A DNA stretch of 9,080 nt, from the NCBI GenBank assembly GCA_030430345.1, contig JAUIFT010000055.1, positions 1 through 9,080 of the forward strand, given 5' to 3'. The translations under genes and the position numbers were made by a program. Positions 1 through 6,571 of this stretch are shown here, piece by piece. Positions within the stretch are counted from its first letter, which is position 1. Every line of letters starts with the position of its first letter. The notes under the pieces were generated by a model. It did no database searches. It worked only from the letters and a program-made list of their open reading frames with translations, and was not told where the DNA came from. The stretch comes from Calditrichia bacterium. GTDB lineage: Bacteria; Calditrichota; Calditrichia; RBG-13-44-9; J042.

Positions 1-1
1 G

Positions 2-1435
2 CTGGTCGACGTCGACAGCGCCGCCGGCGGTGTGCGCCTGGTGACGCTGGCGGCCGGCGCCAGCGTCTTCCTGTCCTCCCCGGCGACGCTGCGCATCGAT
101 GCCATCGACACCGCCGTCGGCACCGATTTCCTCGATATCCGCACCAGCGTACTCAGCGACGATCGCTTTGGGATGCTCGGGATGGCTTTCCATCCCAACT
201 ATGCGGAAAACGGCTATTTTTTCGTGCACTACACAGCCGCCAACCCGCAACGGAGTGTCATTTCCCGCTTCAGCGTTAGCGCCGTTAATCCGAATATCGC
301 TGATCCGTCCAGCGAGCTGGTACTCCTGGAAATTGGCCAGCCCCATAAATTTCATAATGGGGGCCAATTGGCCTTTGGGCCGGATGATGGCTATCTCTAC
401 ATCGCTATGGGAGACGGCGGCCCCGGCTCGGACCCTTCCGGACAGGGGCAAAACAGATCGACACTGCTCGGAGCGTTTCTGCGCATTAATCCGGATAGTT
501 CAGCAAATGGTCTAAATTACAGTATTCCTCAGGATAATCCATTTGTTGGGAACGTGATGGGCTACCGGGAAGAGATCTATGCCTGGGGATTCCGCAATCC
601 CTGGCGTTTCTCCTTCGATCCTGCTAGCGGCAGGTTATGGTCGGCGGGAAATGGTGAGAACCTCTGGGAAGAAATTGACCTGGTAGAAAAAGGCAAAAAT
701 TACGGCTGGAAGATCATGGAAGGAAACAGCTGCTTCTCTCCCGCTACCGGCTGCGATACGAGCGGACTGGCTTTACCGGTCTGGGTATATGGAGGTAACC
801 CCAACATCCGCCGCTCAGTTGTTGGTGGATTTGTCTATTATGGCAGCGAGCAGCCATCATTAACCGGAAAATACATTTACGGCGATTTCCTGCTGGGGGA
901 AATCTGGGCGCTGTCCTATGACGGCATAAATCCTCCGGAGAATACCCTGATCGCCAACAACTTTCCCTGGCTGAGTACATTTGGGCTGGATGAAGCCGGA
1001 GAGTTGTTGATGGCAGACTGGATCGACGGGCAGCTTTACCGGTTTATTCCTCCGACCACAATTGATGAGGATATGGGACAAATATTGCCGGCAGAATTTG
1101 AATTGGCGCAAAATTATCCCAATCCGTTTAATCCCACAACGCATATCGGATTTCGGATTTTCGAATTCGGATTTGTAGATTTGAAAGTTTATGATCTTTC
1201 AGGGAACGCAATTAGAACACTAATGCGTAAAGCATTGGCGCCGGGCAGTTATGGAGTGCAATGGAACGGGTTTAACGAGGGCGGTGTCGGGATGCCTTCC
1301 GGCGTTTATTTTTACCGCTTGCGATCCGGGGGAAGATCATCAACCCGCCGGATCGCTAATCACGGTTTTCTGAAAGGTATATTGATTTCAATTAAAAAAG
1401 ACATAACTTGCAAGAGTGCGTTGAAAATTGAGTAG
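2..1435 (+). CDS. Secreted PQQ-dependent glucose/sorbosone dehydrogenase-like protein with C-terminal T9SS/FlgD-like sorting domain (5' partial)
   Basis: The frame is open to the window edge, so the start and any signal peptide lie outside. The product matches the soluble aldose sugar dehydrogenase (GSDH) beta-propeller family. Visible motifs are GMLGMAFHPNY, HNGGQLAFGP (its His, codon 353-355, is the expected catalytic base), GDGG (410-421), GFRNPW (family PQQ-contact region), NYGWKIMEG, a CFSPATGC Cys pair that could form a disulfide, and YIYGDFLLGEIWAL. Family members oxidise sugar aldehyde or alcohol groups with PQQ and Ca2+ outside the cytoplasm; the substrate is unknown here. After about 1080 comes FELAQNYPNPFNPTT and a FlgD-like Ig domain ending GVYFYRL, the kind of C-terminus used for surface sorting or secretion. 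The tail after about 1357 does not look like the usual short basic end. The first 120 bases are about 75% G+C, against about 50% at 181-240, and the matching residues fit the family poorly. The gene ends 50 bp before the next start. Confidence 0.9.
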   Translation: MVDVDSAAGGVRLVTLAAGASVFLSSPATLRIDAIDTAVGTDFLDIRTSVLSDDRFGMLGMAFHPNYAENGYFFVHYTAANPQRSVISRFSVSAVNPNIADPSSELVLLEIGQPHKFHNGGQLAFGPDDGYLYIAMGDGGPGSDPSGQGQNRSTLLGAFLRINPDSSANGLNYSIPQDNPFVGNVMGYREEIYAWGFRNPWRFSFDPASGRLWSAGNGENLWEEIDLVEKGKNYGWKIMEGNSCFSPATGCDTSGLALPVWVYGGNPNIRRSVVGGFVYYGSEQPSLTGKYIYGDFLLGEIWALSYDGINPPENTLIANNFPWLSTFGLDEAGELLMADWIDGQLYRFIPPTTIDEDMGQILPAEFELAQNYPNPFNPTTHIGFRIFEFGFVDLKVYDLSGNAIRTLMRKALAPGSYGVQWNGFNEGGVGMPSGVYFYRLRSGGRSSTRRIANHGFLKGILISIKKDITCKSALKIE

Positions 1436-1474
1436 CGCACCTGTAGCTGCAATTGATTTCGATACCAGTGATTC

Positions 1475-1480
1475 AGGAGG
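1475..1480 (+). promoter_or_regulatory. Shine-Dalgarno AGGAGG fixing a TTG start
   Basis: A perfect AGGAGG lies 5 nt before TTG at 1486. The only other upstream in-frame start, TTG at 1453, lies before this site and has no ribosome binding site of its own. This decides the start of the acyl-CoA oxidase at 1486. Confidence 0.8.
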
Positions 1481-1485
1481 CCGCT

Positions 1486-3828
1486 TTGAAGATTGACCCT
1501 ACCGCCGATCTGCTCGACGTTATTATTTCTGAGACGCCCGGACTTCTAACCGTGTTGCCGATACTATATGTCGCCTGGGCCGATGGTGAATTATCCCCGG
1601 AAGAGCTGCATTCTATCCGTCAGAAACTTCAGGAAAAAGAATGGTTTTCCAGCAAAGAAAAAGCCTCGATCGCCCGCTGGCTGGATCCGGACCGCCCGCC
1701 TTCCCCACAATTATTAAATGCCTGGCTAAAAGTCATTCGTGCCCATTCCGATGAGATCGACCCGGCGGTTCGCCGCTCATTGGCATCCTGGGGAATTGAG
1801 ATTGCCCAGGCAAGTGCTCACACCGAGGCGGAGCATTTGGCTGATCCGAAAACGCAAACCGCCCTGGAAGAAATCGAATCTGTATTGGGTATCCTCAGCA
1901 ATGAAGCTGTGCGGGAAATCCTCACTGATGCCACAGTCCTTCACCGGGATGAACCTTTTGGAGAATCATCCCTTGATGTTGCCGCGATGAACCGCCTGCT
2001 GGAAGGGGAGCAACACGATTTGAAGCATGAAATATTCGCGCTGCTTTCCCGCCCGGAATTTCAATATCCTTACGACATTAAAGACGCCGTCTACCGGAAA
2101 AAAGTGCTTTCCTGGTGCCAAATGCTGGCGAAAAAAAAATATGGGATGCTCTCTTTTCCCAGGGCGTATGGTGGTGCGGAAGATACCGCTGCGTTTGTGA
2201 CTGCTTTTGAGACGATTGCCTATCATGATCTTAGCCTGGTCGTAAAATTTGGTGTGCAGTTTGGATTGTTTGGCGGCAGTATTTACAACCTTGGTAGCGA
2301 ACATCATCACAAAAAATATCTGGCGGACATCGGAAGCATGGCATTGCCCGGATGTTTTGCCATGACGGAAATCGGGCATGGTTCGAACGTGCGGGATATC
2401 GATACAACGGCAACGTATGATGCCGGCAGCGACAGCTTTGTGATTCATACACCTCATGACCAGGCCCGGAAAGCCTACATCGGAAACGCCGCTGCCCATG
2501 GAGAAATGGCCACTGTTTTTGCTCAGCTAAAAATCGGGGAAAATGATTATGGTGTACATGCCTTCGTCGTTCCGATCCGCGATAAGAAAGGAATGACACT
2601 GCCGGGTATCGAAATTGAAGATCATGGCCACAAGCTCGGATTGAATGGTATTGATAATGGGATGATTCGTTTTCAGCAGGTAAAAATTCCCCGGGAGAAC
2701 CTGTTGGATCGATTTGCCCAGGTTAGCGAAGATGGTATCTACCACAGTGAAATTAATAGCGCTGGTAAGCGTTTTTTTACCATGCTGGGAACGCTGGTCG
2801 GTGGCCGGGTGAGTATCGCCGCTGCTGCACTCAGTGCCGCGAAATCGGCATTAACGATTGCTGTTCGCTATGCCGGCAAACGCCGTCAATTTGGGCCGGC
2901 GGGGGCACCGGAAACTTTGTTGCTGGATTATCCCAGCCATCAACGGCGCTTACTGCCGCAAATCGCCAGTGCCTACGCGCTGGATTTTGCCGTTAAGAAG
3001 CTGGTCGCCGATTATGCGGCCAATGCCGCCGCACCTTCCCGGGAAGTGGAGACGCTTGCTGCCGCATTAAAGTCTTACAGCTCCTGGCATACCCGCGATG
3101 TGATACAGGAATGCCGCGAGTGCTGCGGCGGCGCCGGTTACATGGCAAACAATCGCTTTGCTGCCTTAAAAGCCGATACGGAAATATTTACTACCTTTGA
3201 AGGCGATAATATGGTGCTGATGCAACTGGTCGCCAAAGGTCGCCTGACGGAATACAAGCATCAATTCCATAGCATGAAGCTTTTTGGATTGTTGAAGTAT
3301 GTGATTACCCAGTCCGGAAAAAAGCTGGCGGAAATGAATGCGCTGGTTACCCGGATGACCGATCCGGAACATCTCCGTGATGTCGATTTTCAGATGGGCG
3401 CTTTTGAATTCCGCGAACACCATTTGCTGGTGACTGTCGCCCGCCGCTTGAAAAAACGGCTCGATGATGGGATGGATTCCTACCAGGCGTTTATGGAATG
3501 CCAAAATCATTTGATAAATATGGCCCATGCCAGTGTGGAACGGGAAATTTTGAAAGCTTTTATTGCCGGCAGTGAAAGTGTTGAAGATGAAGCGCTGAAG
3601 CAAACGCTGGAATCCCTGCGCAGCCTTTTTGCGCTTTATCGCATCGAACGGGATAAAGGCTGGTTTATGGAAAATGGCTACATCGAAGATGGTAAGTCGA
3701 AAGCTATCCGGAAAGAGGTGACCCGCCTTTGCCGGGAAATTCAACCGGATGCCGTTCATCTGGTAAATGCTTTCGGAATTCCCGATAGCTTGTTGGCTGC
3801 GCCGATTGCTACGAGCAGTGATACTTGA
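1486..3828 (+). CDS. Acyl-CoA oxidase/dehydrogenase family flavoprotein with N-terminal TerB-like domain
   Basis: A 780-residue protein starting at TTG 1486, chosen because AGGAGG sits 5 nt upstream. Residues about 20-110 form a helical TerB/DjlA-like domain with the signature AWADGELSPEEL. From about residue 160 the protein follows the ACOX (peroxisomal acyl-CoA oxidase) plan: an N-terminal helical domain, a flavin-contact segment CFAMTEIGHGSNV (C290 onward), YGVHAFVVPIRD, GLNGIDNGMIRF and IPRENLL in the beta domain, then RYAGKRRQFG, ECRECCGGAGYM and TTFEGDN, whose Glu572 matches the family catalytic base. The C-terminus carries the family-like AFGIPDSLLAAPI. The expected reaction is FAD-dependent alpha,beta-desaturation of acyl-CoA in the cytoplasm, the first step of beta-oxidation. 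Whether electrons go to O2 (oxidase) or to ETF (dehydrogenase) cannot be read from sequence. No thiolase or hydratase gene is nearby. The protein is longer than typical ACOX because of the TerB-like part. Confidence 0.92.
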   Translation: MKIDPTADLLDVIISETPGLLTVLPILYVAWADGELSPEELHSIRQKLQEKEWFSSKEKASIARWLDPDRPPSPQLLNAWLKVIRAHSDEIDPAVRRSLASWGIEIAQASAHTEAEHLADPKTQTALEEIESVLGILSNEAVREILTDATVLHRDEPFGESSLDVAAMNRLLEGEQHDLKHEIFALLSRPEFQYPYDIKDAVYRKKVLSWCQMLAKKKYGMLSFPRAYGGAEDTAAFVTAFETIAYHDLSLVVKFGVQFGLFGGSIYNLGSEHHHKKYLADIGSMALPGCFAMTEIGHGSNVRDIDTTATYDAGSDSFVIHTPHDQARKAYIGNAAAHGEMATVFAQLKIGENDYGVHAFVVPIRDKKGMTLPGIEIEDHGHKLGLNGIDNGMIRFQQVKIPRENLLDRFAQVSEDGIYHSEINSAGKRFFTMLGTLVGGRVSIAAAALSAAKSALTIAVRYAGKRRQFGPAGAPETLLLDYPSHQRRLLPQIASAYALDFAVKKLVADYAANAAAPSREVETLAAALKSYSSWHTRDVIQECRECCGGAGYMANNRFAALKADTEIFTTFEGDNMVLMQLVAKGRLTEYKHQFHSMKLFGLLKYVITQSGKKLAEMNALVTRMTDPEHLRDVDFQMGAFEFREHHLLVTVARRLKKRLDDGMDSYQAFMECQNHLINMAHASVEREILKAFIAGSESVEDEALKQTLESLRSLFALYRIERDKGWFMENGYIEDGKSKAIRKEVTRLCREIQPDAVHLVNAFGIPDSLLAAPIATSSDT

Positions 3829-3889
3829 TTTGTTAATACGCGTTAGATCATTGAAATAAATTTATCAACTGTAAAACGCCGGAGAATTT

Positions 3890-4447
3890 ATGAAGAATGC
3901 CTATCTGAAACCCTTGCTGGAAATGATTGAATCGGTAAATAAACAGGTGGAAAGTGAATTCAAGCATTTAAACGAAGCGCAGCTTAACTGGAAACCAAAT
4001 CCGAAATCCTGGAGTGTTGCGGAAAACCTCAGCCATATTATGACAACGAACCGGCAATATGATAAAATCTTTTCAGCAGCGTTGAATGGCAAGCCATCAT
4101 CCAATTTCTGGCAAAAAATTCCCGGATTACCGGGATTCTTCGGAAATATGCTGAAGAAAGGCGTCCATCCGGATACCCCCCGAAAATTGAAAACGGCTGC
4201 TGCCTTTGAACCCACCAGCAGCGATTTATCTGCGGACATCGTTGAAGAGTTTATCAAACAGCAAAAAAGTTTGTCAGAGACTCTAGAAAAATTAGATGTT
4301 GCCGATCATACTAAGATTGTATCCTCACCGATTGCAAATATGATCGTCTACAGTCTGCAGGATGCAATAACGATCATTGTTACCCACGAGCAGCGCCATG
4401 TCAATCAGGCGCGGCAGGTGATGGAAATGGCCGAATTTCCCAAGTAA
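3890..4447 (+). CDS. DinB superfamily protein (putative metal-dependent enzyme)
   Basis: A 185-residue protein starting at ATG 3890, with GGAG (3881-3884) 5 nt upstream. It has the DinB/YfiT-like four-helix bundle pattern: WKPNPKSWSVAENLSHI near the N-terminus and THEQRHVNQARQV near the C-terminus. His49, His166 and His170 are spaced as in the family's divalent-metal triad. The length is normal for the family, with a Pro/Gly/Phe-rich insert at about residues 75-95. Family members include thiol S-transferases (bacillithiol or mycothiol type) and many proteins of unknown role, so no substrate is assigned. There is no signal peptide, so it is probably cytoplasmic. It lies 61 bp after the acyl-CoA oxidase and 46 bp before the lipoprotein gene on the same strand, compatible with one transcript, but its function has no clear link to either. 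Confidence 0.88.
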   Translation: MKNAYLKPLLEMIESVNKQVESEFKHLNEAQLNWKPNPKSWSVAENLSHIMTTNRQYDKIFSAALNGKPSSNFWQKIPGLPGFFGNMLKKGVHPDTPRKLKTAAAFEPTSSDLSADIVEEFIKQQKSLSETLEKLDVADHTKIVSSPIANMIVYSLQDAITIIVTHEQRHVNQARQVMEMAEFPK

Positions 4448-4481
4448 GATAGATCGATTAAAGGACTATGGACTCATTTTG

Positions 4482-4486
4482 AAGGA
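4482..4486 (+). promoter_or_regulatory. Shine-Dalgarno AAGGA fixing a GTG start
   Basis: AAGGA lies 7 nt before GTG at 4494. The alternative in-frame TTG at 4479 is upstream of this site; its nearest AAGGA (4461-4465) is 13 nt away, which is too far. Starting at GTG also gives a standard lipoprotein signal beginning MKRVYW. Confidence 0.7.
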
Positions 4487-4493
4487 AAAGATC

Positions 4494-5807
4494 GTGAAAC
4501 GTGTTTATTGGCAGATTATTCTACTTCTCATATTGATTATTCTCTCCGCCTGTAGTAAAAATGCAGAAAAGGAAGCGCCTTCTGCACCAATTGTCAAAGA
4601 TGTTATCTACTATTACTCCGCCGCTTTTCAGGCTTACGAGCAAAAGGACTTTGGCGCTTTCCTGGCGAACATGCGCGAAGTTGCCAAAGCCCGCAAAAAT
4701 AATCCCAGGGTAATGTATAATCTCGCCGTCGCTCATACTTTATTTAATCAACCGGACAGCGCTATTCTTCTCCTGAAAAAAATTGCCGCCGCCGGCTTGG
4801 CTTACCCGGCGGCAACAGATAATGACTTTGCCGCCATAAAAGAATTACCGGCCTTTCAGGAAGTGATAAAGCGCTTTGAGAAGAATCGCGCGCCGGTCGG
4901 CAGCAGTGGTATGGCTTTCCGGATTGAAGAAAAAGGGTTGATACACGAAGGCATTGCTTTCGACGAATATGGAGAAAATTTCTACGTCGGCAGCGTGCGG
5001 GAACGGAAAATTTTTCAGGTGCTTGCCGGAGAGAAAGCCTTACGTTTTAGTAAAATCGATGATGGCCTTTGGGGCGTCTTTGGCATGAAGGCGGATGCGA
5101 AGCGGCGCTTGCTGTGGGTTTGCAACGGCACTGTGCCGGAGATGGCCGGATTTAATAGCAATGCGAAGAAGCAAACCGGCCTGTTCAAATATGATCTTGA
5201 GGAAGAAAAGATTACCGCCCGCTATCTGCTGGAAGAAAGCGGAGAGCATCTCTTCGGCGATCTGACCCTTGCCGCTAATGGCGATGTTTATCTCTCCGAC
5301 AGTTTTTCCCCGACAATTTATCGCTTGCAAAATGGTGCTGATTCTTTGGAGGTTTTTATTCAGGACGAGCGTTGGGGATCGCCGCAGGGCATCACATTTT
5401 CTACGGATGAAAATTACCTTTTCGTTGCGGATTATCTTAGCGCTATCTACCGCATCGATCTGAATAGCAAGGAGGTTCTTGAGCTGCCACATCCGGAAAA
5501 TGCGATTGTCAGCGGCATTGATGGCTTGTACTTCCATAAGGGAGATTTACTGGCAATTCAGAACGGCGTTTTGCCACACCGGATTATTCGCGTGCATTTG
5601 AATGAGAAACTGGATGAAATAGAAAATGTAAGCGTACTGGAAGCGAATAACCCGCTCTTTAACGAGCCCACTCTGGGTGTGCCGGTTGGAGATATTTTCT
5701 ATTTTGTTGCGAATAGCCAGTGGGGCAGCACCCTGGATGCGGAAGGCAAACGCTTGCCGGAGGAAAAATTACAGTTCGCCCGAATTATGAAAATGCGCTT
5801 GTGGTGA
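4494..5807 (+). CDS. Lipoprotein with TPR-like segment and SMP-30/gluconolactonase-like beta-propeller
   Basis: A 437-residue protein starting at GTG 4494. Residues 1-20 are a lipoprotein signal: basic start, hydrophobic core IILLLILII, and lipobox LSAC with Cys20 as the lipidation site. Ser follows at +2, favouring the outer membrane if Lol-type rules apply. Residues about 36-130 are helical and TPR-like (YYYSAAFQAYEQKDFGAFLA, NPRVMYNLAVAHTLFNQPDS). From about 136 the sequence becomes a beta-propeller with repeated strands: IHEGIAFDEYGENFYVGSV, GDLTLAANGDVYLSDSF, SPQGITFSTDENYLFVADY and VSGIDGLYFHKGDLLAIQNG. This resembles SMP-30/gluconolactonase/NHL-type propellers. Some members are Ca-dependent lactonases and others only bind ligands; a catalytic activity cannot be confirmed. 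The gene is the last of the + strand run and faces a convergent gene across a hairpin-rich gap. Confidence 0.85.
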   Translation: MKRVYWQIILLLILIILSACSKNAEKEAPSAPIVKDVIYYYSAAFQAYEQKDFGAFLANMREVAKARKNNPRVMYNLAVAHTLFNQPDSAILLLKKIAAAGLAYPAATDNDFAAIKELPAFQEVIKRFEKNRAPVGSSGMAFRIEEKGLIHEGIAFDEYGENFYVGSVRERKIFQVLAGEKALRFSKIDDGLWGVFGMKADAKRRLLWVCNGTVPEMAGFNSNAKKQTGLFKYDLEEEKITARYLLEESGEHLFGDLTLAANGDVYLSDSFSPTIYRLQNGADSLEVFIQDERWGSPQGITFSTDENYLFVADYLSAIYRIDLNSKEVLELPHPENAIVSGIDGLYFHKGDLLAIQNGVLPHRIIRVHLNEKLDEIENVSVLEANNPLFNEPTLGVPVGDIFYFVANSQWGSTLDAEGKRLPEEKLQFARIMKMRLW

Positions 5808-5831
5808 GTTGAGCATCCGGCGGCGTTGGCA

Positions 5832-5849
5832 TTACTGAAATAGCAGTAA
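5832..5849 (+). terminator. Small hairpin after the lipoprotein gene, possible terminator
   Basis: TTACTG and CAGTAA form a perfect 6-bp stem around the loop AAATAG, beginning 24 nt after the lipoprotein stop. The stem is short and AT-rich, and only a mixed A/T stretch (TTAAAAATATT) follows rather than a T-run, so termination is tentative. Confidence 0.3.
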
Positions 5850-5879
5850 GTTAAAAATATTATGTCGTCTTCTAGAAGA

Positions 5880-5986
5880 ATGCCCGCGAAACACGCTGAT
5901 TATGCGAAAAAATATTTGGTCAATTTATTAAGAAGTTTTTAATTCTTTTCCAATATTTTTGCGTATTTCGAGTGTTTCGCGGGCAT
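5880..5986. repeat. Long two-part inverted repeat between convergent genes (bidirectional terminator or REP/MITE-like element)
   Basis: ATGCCCGCGAAACAC (5880-5894) is the exact reverse complement of GTGTTTCGCGGGCAT (5972-5986). Inside this, ATGCGAAAAAATATT (5902-5916) pairs with AATATTTTTGCGTAT (5952-5966) at 13 of 15 positions, and GG (5918-5919) can pair with CC (5950-5951). The arms are separated by unpaired bulges of 7 and 5 nt, leaving a 30-nt apical loop. The structure is roughly symmetrical and lies between the stop codons of two converging genes (5807 and 5997), so it may stop transcription from both sides. ATTTTC follows on the + side and ATTCTTCT on the - side. No clear target-site duplication flanks it, so a mobile origin is unproven. 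Confidence 0.75.
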
Positions 5987-5996
5987 TTTCAATTGT

Positions 5997-6383
5997 TTAT
6001 CTCCGCGCCGGTTTATCTTTCAAAACAACCTGCAAATGTTCCCAGTAAGCATAGATTATGATCCCTAATGCCGCGATGATTAGAATCGCCATCGGCAATA
6101 ACTGCGGATCGAGAAAAAGATGGAAGAGAAAGATAGTTACCGCAACAGGCGTTAGCAGGGTAATCGCCAATAGCGGATAGCGATTGAGCAGCATCAGCAA
6201 TCCGCCGGCAACTTCAACTGCTTTTACGGCATAAAGCATTCCGCTGGAAATCAAAATTCCCATAAAACTGGCGGCTTCACCACTCATTGGCGGTGGCTGG
6301 ATGAAAACAAAAAAGCCATTCAAGCCAAAGACAAAAAATACTGCACCAAGAAAAATACGGGCAAGCATCACAGCGATTTTCAT
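5997..6383 (-). CDS. DoxX-like four-helix membrane protein
   Basis: A 128-residue inner-membrane protein starting at ATG 6383 (reading leftward), with GGGAG (6389-6393) 5 nt upstream. Four hydrophobic segments are visible at about residues 7-28, 47-66, 71-89 and 97-114. The pattern matches the DoxX/DoxD-like family: FVFGLNGF in helix 1, AVEVAGGLLMLLNRYP in helix 2 and LLTPVAVTIFLFHLF in helix 3, with a short basic C-terminus ending KPARR. Length is normal for the family. DoxX-type proteins are poorly understood; some associate with thiosulfate:quinone oxidoreductase or redox complexes, but no partner gene is adjacent, so no role is assigned. It converges on the lipoprotein gene and is divergent from the next membrane protein, with a 188-bp gap that must hold both promoters. 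Confidence 0.85.
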   Translation of the reverse strand: MKIAVMLARIFLGAVFFVFGLNGFFVFIQPPPMSGEAASFMGILISSGMLYAVKAVEVAGGLLMLLNRYPLLAITLLTPVAVTIFLFHLFLDPQLLPMAILIIAALGIIIYAYWEHLQVVLKDKPARR

Positions 6384-6571
6384 AACATCTCCCTAATTAG
6401 TGTTCGCATTTATGTTTGTTCTTCAATGATAGCCAGTATCGCTAAATCCAGAGAAAAATGAAAGAATCTCTGCGCATTTGGCGTATATTATGTTTTTTTT
6501 CTGTATTTTTTGGTAATATGACCGACTGGCGGCGGAAAATAATAAGATGAATCAGCGATTCAGGAGATAAA
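6384..6571. promoter_or_regulatory. Divergent intergenic region with promoters for both flanking genes
   Basis: This 188-bp AT-rich gap separates two genes that point away from each other, so it should contain both promoters. On the + strand there is an AT/T-rich block (6484-6519) with TAATAT at 6514-6519 as a possible -10, but no good -35 accompanies it. On the - strand no convincing promoter pair was found. TGAATC-AGC-GATTCA (6548-6562) is a 6-bp palindrome that touches the AGGAG ribosome binding site of the + gene at 6562-6566 and could be an operator or translation-control hairpin. Promoter placement is inference from gene orientation. Confidence 0.45.

Noticed and set aside
1470..1479. 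The 10-mer GATTCAGGAG shared with 6557-6566 before another gene
   Set aside because: Half of it is the ribosome binding site itself, so sharing a few extra bases upstream of two genes is likely chance.
1966..2499. Open - strand frame of 177 codons inside the acyl-CoA oxidase gene
   Set aside because: The + strand frame here encodes strongly conserved flavoenzyme motifs, so the - strand frame is incidental.
3166..3759. Long open - strand frame opposite the 3' part of the acyl-CoA oxidase gene
   Set aside because: It lies wholly within a well-supported + strand gene, its translation resembles no family, and it has no plausible ribosome binding site. It is a shadow frame.
4468..4482. Mini-ORF ATG GAC TCA TTT TGA just before the lipoprotein gene, with AAGGA in front
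   Set aside because: AAGGA is only 2 nt from the ATG, too close for initiation, and a four-residue peptide cannot be supported from sequence alone.
5869..5878. Palindrome CTTCTAGAAG directly left of the long inverted repeat
   Set aside because: A 10-bp palindrome in AT-rich spacer is not rare, and it is not repeated at the right flank as a target-site duplication would be.
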